Source: Marthasterias glacialis (Eukaryota > Echinodermata > Asteroidea > Forcipulatida > Asteriidae). Taken from it: a stretch of DNA of 64,000 nt. Made by a program: the position numbers and the translations under genes. Shown here piece by piece: positions 60,216 through 64,000 of this stretch. The notes under the pieces were generated by a model, which was not told the origin of the DNA, did not search any database, and worked only from the letters and a program-made list of their open reading frames with translations. Within the stretch, counting starts at the first letter, position 1, and every line of letters begins with the position of its first letter. The stretch is taken from contig OU452232.1 of the NCBI GenBank assembly GCA_911728455.2, positions 2,019,501 to 2,083,500 on the forward strand. The letters are read 5' to 3'.

Positions 60216-63200
60216 CTGAGGAAGAAATTGAATGTAAATTTAAGTAAATTTAAGAAGCATACTTTCTTCTTCTCGATTATATGAGAGACTTTATTTGTAA
60301 TATGTTTGCAAGATTAGTGACTTATTGTTGTTAAATGTGTGGCGTGTTGTAGCTGAGAGATCTAGCACATTCACTTTGAAAGCCATCCGAGTGTGGCTTC
60401 GAATCTGGTCATGACACCTGTGTCCTTGAGCAAGATAACTATCAATGCTTCTCATCACCCAGGAGTAAGTGGGTACTGTGAGGGGAGGGATTTTTGTTGT
60501 GAATGATTAGTCATTTGTGGACCAGCCCATTTGGTTGCCGGTGCTGCATACTCCTCAGGAATTGAGATGATTTCAGGAAAGCATAAAGCCTGTTGAATCC
60601 TGTGATTTGATCATTGGGCCAGTAACCCCAAAACCAAACAAGTCTTGCTTTTTGAAATAATATTGACATTTTTATTCTTCAGCTTATAAATCAAGTACAA
60701 ACTTCATCCTAAACACATCCTAAAGAAACAAAAAGTAGTAGTTTTGGCCTTTTACAAATATTTCTTGGTCCAGTAAATTTTCTCAGCTATTAGGCCTGTG
60801 GAGAGAGTTTTAAAATTCAAGCCTTAATTACTGTTTAGTTTTCCCTACGCCATGCCATAAGCACTGTATATTTTACTTCTATAAATCAATTCTTTTGGCT
60901 GATAGAATAAATTTTTGTTTCAGAGCAACAACATTGGATCTTGATTTTGTAATAACATATCTTGCACGAGAGACTATCCATGCAAAAACACTGTATTTAT
61001 TGGTAACCATATCGTGTCATGGCAGACGGTCAAGTTCTGGTGGTCACGTCGTCAGGGTGTGGGTTTTGGTCCGAGTCATGACACTTGTGTCCTTGAGCAA
61101 GATGCTTTACTATAATTGCTTCTCTTCACCCAGGGGTGTAAATGGGTACCTGCGAGGGTAGAGGTTGATATTGTGTTTGAAAAAGCCTTTGTAGCGCCAT
61201 GGCAGCTCGGGGCTGTATACTCCCCAGGGAGCTGAGAAAGATTACAGGAATGTTATTGGCCCAATGACCAGGGCAGTTATGTAAAACGCATTGAGATGTT
61301 ATTGTGAAATGCGCTATAAGAACTAGTTATTATTATTATTATTATCTTGACACCTGTAGGTTTTGTGTGTACATCCAGAATATTTTAAAACTTGTGCATA
61401 ATCTCAATGTTACTTTTTGAGATATGACGTTGTTGCACTGATACAGCAAAAAGACAAAGTCTTACCATTATCAAACTCATACTGCAAAGCGTCTTGAAAT
61501 GTCGAGCTATCAAAGGAGCTATTATAAGCTGATCGTCTGTCAGTCTTCATACATCCCTGTGGGAAAGCAGCGATCTGTTTGGCAAGAACGATTGCCTGGT
61601 CAAGTGCTGTAAAGAAGAAGACAACGTTTGTTTCATATCAATTTCAGGTGTGGCAGAAAAATCTTAGCTAGGGGAAACCCACACAATCAGGCAGGGAGTG
61701 AAAACCTAATCCGCATGCAAGATCAAGTCCAACGTGGGATTCGAACTAAGGTCCACAGAAAAGAAAGGCAGAGAAGGGGACCCCTAAGTCAACCCGACAA
61801 TAATTATTAGGTCTGGTTTATCCATTCAATGCATATAAACTCACCTTCTCCATCAGGTACCACTCTATTAGCAAGACCAAAGCTATAAGCTTCATCAGCG
61901 CCAACTGGTCGCCCTGCTGGTTTATCCATTCAATGCATATAAACTCACCTTCTCCATCAGGTACCACTCTATTAGCAAGACCAAAGCTAAAAGCTTCATC
62001 AGCGCCAACTGGTCGCCCTGTCAAGATCAAGTCAAGTGCCCTGGAAAGTCCAATGAGCTTAGGTAGACGGACTGTTCCACCATCAATCAGAGGGATACCT
62101 GAAATGAGAAGAGGGGCAAAGAAAAGCTGATCTTTGGACATTCCACTGCGGAGCGTGCACAGACCACACACACGCTGTCTAATGCTTTGTTTCACCCACA
62201 CAAAGACAAAACGTAGTCTTGAATGTTTGCCCTTTTCTTGGCTATTGAGAGGTGGTTTTTATGTATTTCCGATTCCAGACCTTAGTCCCGTTGTTCAAAG
62301 AAGAGGATCGCGAGACATCAAGAGGCTTCCACCATTGTTTATTCATTGTATTTTGGCTCAATGGAGGTATATCAGAGTGAACCAGGAATCAAGCCATGGT
62401 TCCAGGTTCAGTACCAATCCTATGCCCTTAGTCACGGCTGATGTTTTGCAATTTTCGGTGCGTGAATTTGACATTTTCTCGGTTGAGAAAAAAAAACACA
62501 CGATGCAATTCAGAGAATCTTTGTTCTCTTGAAATTTTTAAGTCAGGGTTTCTTTGTGCAAGCGATTCTCTAAAAGAAAAATAATTCCAGCAATTCTGAC
62601 AAATAATCCTGCCAGGGGGACAGGAAAAAATAAAAGAATCCGTGCAGCAACTTGTTAAAAGAGTTTCTGAATTGCATCTCTGAATTGAAATGAAAAGTGA
62701 ATTACCGAATCTCCTGTTGAAGATTCCAAACGTAGCACTCTTCTCAACCACCCTCATATCACAAATCAGTGATAACTCCATACCACCTGCTACTGCATAA
62801 CCACTTACTGCTGCGATCACTGGCTTGCTGAATATCATCTTACTAGGACCCTACAAGACAAATTACCAATATCAAATATCAATAGCAAATATCAATATGA
62901 ACTATCAGTATCAAATATCAACATCGAATATCAATATCAATATCAATATCAATATCAAATATTAATATCAGTATCACTATCAATATCAATATCAATATCA
63001 ATATCAATATCAATATCAATATCAATATCAATATCAATATCAATATCAATATCAAATATCAATATCAAATATCAATATCAAATATCAATATCAAATTTCA
63101 ATATTAAAGCCCCAGCTCAACACTGGTAAGAAGAAAAACATGAATGTTCACAGATTTACATACACCTTACATGGTATAAAGAAAACTTTCCTCGAAATAT

Positions 63201-64000
63201 TTCGCCTGAAGTGTTATCGTTTTTAAATAATAAATGAAATAAGATCTCAGTGACACAAAAACTCTGCCTAAAGAATTCGTACAAAAATGCTGAATGCATT
63301 TTTACAGTTTTCTGAGCTGACATTTTAACAGGTTGTTCTTTTATTACAAATATCTTGATTTGTGCAAAGAATGGAAGCATTTAAAGTCAGTTTACCAATG
63401 TTGAGCTGGGGCTTAAAGCTGTGTACTCTGTAAAAATTAATTCAGTGATACATTTCTGTTATTAAATGAGGGTATTGGTATACAAATATAACAGCTGAGG
63501 GTGGACAGCCGTCATTACAATGTAGCTTCCCAAGGTATTGGAAGTTGATAAAGTTGTAGTTCACGAGGTGAAGCCTCGGGAACTATTTGTCAACTTCCAA
63601 TACTGATCTGAGGGGAGCTAATATCAACTATCCAGCCGAAATAAACCATATTGCATTTGTTTTACCATACCTCTCATAATTCTCTACTTCAGCACCATTG
63701 AGCTCGGGAAAGTAGCTAGGGCCGTCTGTACTACACACTTGCAATAATTCCATGATTGCTTTGTAAAGTGCGTGAGTAGTAGACTGCTGCCCATGTGACA
63801 GTCCATTACGCATGCGTATTTACCCTGTCAGCAAAAATAGCATCTGACACCATTTCACAATTGCTTTTTATAGCCCAAAAGTGCCTAATCAGGAGGCAAG
63901 GTGTCCCTTTAAAAGATTCTAGTAAAAAGGTTGAAGGGTGAAAATCATTAGGTTAGGTTATGTTTGTATTTTTACCATTGGTCCATGTGGATCCAAATTG
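60124..64000 (-). CDS. Crotonase-fold enoyl-CoA hydratase/isomerase family protein (last five exons; 5' end outside window)
   Basis: Exons (in transcription order) 64000-63976, 62850-62706, 62098-61949, 61606-61466 and 60215-60124 encode 183 C-terminal residues. They begin NLDPHGPMGPSKMIFSKPVI, then AAVSGYAVAGGMELSLICDM, FGIFNRRFGIPLIDGGTVRL, a helical ALDQAIVLAKQIAAFPQ segment and the end GRGGSFESKE. The SGYAVAGGMEL and PLIDGG segments match crotonase CoA-binding and oxyanion-hole loops. Compared with mitochondrial enoyl-CoA hydratase, the two catalytic Glu positions appear as Asn (FGIFNRR) and Asp (SRALDLILTG), as in a bacterial-like subgroup, so the reaction cannot be assumed to be ordinary hydration. 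All introns are GT-AG with matching phases. The exon at 61949-62098 carries a duplicated donor region. Confidence 0.92.
60340..60612 (+). mobile_element. tRNA-derived SINE, family B (diverged)
   Basis: TGGCGTGTTGTAGCTGAGAG head, box-B-like GCTTCGAATCT, TGTCCTTGAGCAAGATAAC, CAGGAGTAAGTGGGTACTG, GGTGCTGCATACTCCTCAGG and CATTGGGCCAGTAACCC. In the last intron of the crotonase gene, antisense to it. Confidence 0.75.
61015..61345 (+). mobile_element. tRNA-derived SINE, family B
   Basis: GTGTCATGGCAGACGGTCAA head with a degraded box B (GGTTTTGGTCCG), TGTCCTTGAGCAAGATGC, CAGGGGTGTAAATGGGTACC, GGCAGCTCGGGGCTGTATAC, TCCCCAGGGAGCTGAGAAAG, GGCCCAATGACCAGGGCAG and GAAATGCGCTATAAGAACT, then (TTA)n. Complete 3' end. 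Confidence 0.88.
61466..61606 (-). CDS. Crotonase-family gene, penultimate exon
   Basis: Encodes ALDQAIVLAKQIAAFPQGCM and KTDRRSAYNSSFDSSTFQDA to EFDNG. Acceptor CTTTACAG, donor ATG|GTAAGA. Phase 1 on both sides. Confidence 0.92.
61635..61800 (-). mobile_element. tRNA-derived SINE, family C (diverged)
   Basis: Minus-strand body has a box-B-like GTTCGAATCC, GCATGCGGATTAGGTTTTCA and a CCCTAGCTAAGATTTT stretch corresponding to the family's CCCTATTTGGG. Family assignment by motif order. Confidence 0.7.
61813..62020 (-). repeat. 104-bp tandem duplication copying exon end and splice donor
   Basis: Units 61813-61916 and 61917-62020 are identical except for one base (CTATAAG against CTAAAAG). Each holds 72 bp of coding sequence, the donor GAAG|GTGAGT and 32 bp of intron. 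The unit nearer the exon body (61917-62020) supplies the expected donor at 61949/61948. The other provides a second, equally good donor at 61845/61844. Confidence 0.97.
61949..62098 (-). CDS. Crotonase-family gene, exon with PLIDGG motif
   Basis: Acceptor CTCATTTCAG. Encodes IPLIDGGTVRLPKLIGLSRA, LDLILTGRPVGADEAF and SFGLANRVVPDGE, ending GAAG|GTGAGT. Phase 1 on both sides. The 3' 72 bp belong to a tandem duplication. Confidence 0.93.
62130..62660 (-). repeat. ~530-bp dispersed repeat inside the crotonase gene
   Basis: Minus-orientation copy of the repeat at 58690-59215, with CAAGAGGCTTCCACCATTGT, GAGTGAACCAGGAATCAAGC, CATTTTCTCGGTTGAGAAAA and GTCAGGGTTTCTTTGTGC. Lies in the intron between 62098 and 62706. 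Confidence 0.85.
62706..62850 (-). CDS. Crotonase-family gene, exon with SGYAVAGGMEL motif
   Basis: Acceptor GTCTTGTAG. Encodes GPSKMIFSKPVIAAVSGYAV, AGGMELSLICDMRVVEKSAT and FGIFNRRF plus one base, donor TTCG|GTAATT. Phase 0 in, phase 1 out. Confidence 0.93.
62870..63100 (+). repeat. TATCAA microsatellite
   Basis: About 230 bp of TATCAA hexamers, mostly ATATCA with AAATATCA variants, ending directly at the TTAA of the adjacent MITE. In a crotonase-gene intron. Confidence 0.95.
63104..63416 (-). mobile_element. TTAA-flanked MITE, copy 4 (long form)
   Basis: Same family as at 885, 13894 and 19875, inverted relative to them. Left AGCCCCAGCTCAACACTGG, right CCAATGTTGAGCTGGGGC, flanked by TTAA at 63104-63107 and 63413-63416. 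Inserted at the edge of the TATCAA array, in the crotonase-gene intron. Confidence 0.88.
63533..63604. repeat. Hairpin with ~30-bp arms
   Basis: GGTATTGGAAGTTGATAAAG then GTAGTTCACGAGG is followed by CCTCGGGAACTATTTGTCAA and CTTCCAATAC. The arms pair with one small bulge and a five-base loop. Probably a dispersed-repeat end in the crotonase-gene intron. Confidence 0.75.
63976..64000 (-). CDS. Crotonase-family gene, partial exon at window edge
   Basis: Encodes NLDPHGPM and ends ATG|GTAAAA in phase 0, fitting the next exon's GPSKM. The sequence upstream is outside the window. Confidence 0.8.

Overview
This is a stretch of animal nuclear genome: AT-rich, intron-rich, and full of short non-autonomous repeats. 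There is no operon structure, ribosome binding site or other prokaryotic feature. Repeated ACATGT/TACATGTA tracts, tRNA-derived SINEs with TTATTA tails, a THAP-type zinc-finger remnant and the gene set suggest a marine invertebrate deuterostome, most likely an echinoderm and perhaps a sea star. That assignment is inference; only 'metazoan' is secure.

Three conserved genes can be built from exons with matching splice sites and phases. (1) On the minus strand, the 5' end of a RIM (regulating synaptic membrane exocytosis) gene: start exon at 36895-37115, a 22.4-kb intron, then the exon at 14308-14515 with most of the zinc finger. The rest lies left of the window or was not recognised. (2) On the plus strand, a complete seven-exon SH3BP5-type gene (41482-51698, 412 codons plus stop), divergent from RIM across 4.4 kb. 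(3) On the minus strand at the right edge, the last five exons of a crotonase-fold (enoyl-CoA hydratase/isomerase family) gene (60124 to beyond 64000), convergent with SH3BP5. A costars (ABRA-like) open reading frame sits inside SH3BP5 intron 4, a decayed THAP domain lies at 4.2-4.4 kb, and a LINE reverse-transcriptase tail remnant lies at 59.6-59.9 kb.

The rest is repeat-rich intron and intergenic DNA. It holds a TTAA-flanked MITE family (four copies), several long-arm foldback elements, at least four tRNA-derived SINE families, a 1.65-kb minisatellite with a 14-bp unit, 74-bp, 77-bp and ~118-bp tandem arrays, a TATCAA microsatellite and long homopolymers.

The best leads are: the 104-bp tandem duplication that copies a splice donor in the crotonase gene; loss of the usual catalytic glutamates in that enzyme; the costars frame bounded by 23-bp near-identical direct repeats; four perfect CRE palindromes upstream of SH3BP5, two inside MITE arms; the TTAA MITE family; and a palindrome with tRNA-like promoters on both arms. 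I found no CRISPR array, prokaryotic mobile system or clearly new multi-gene system.
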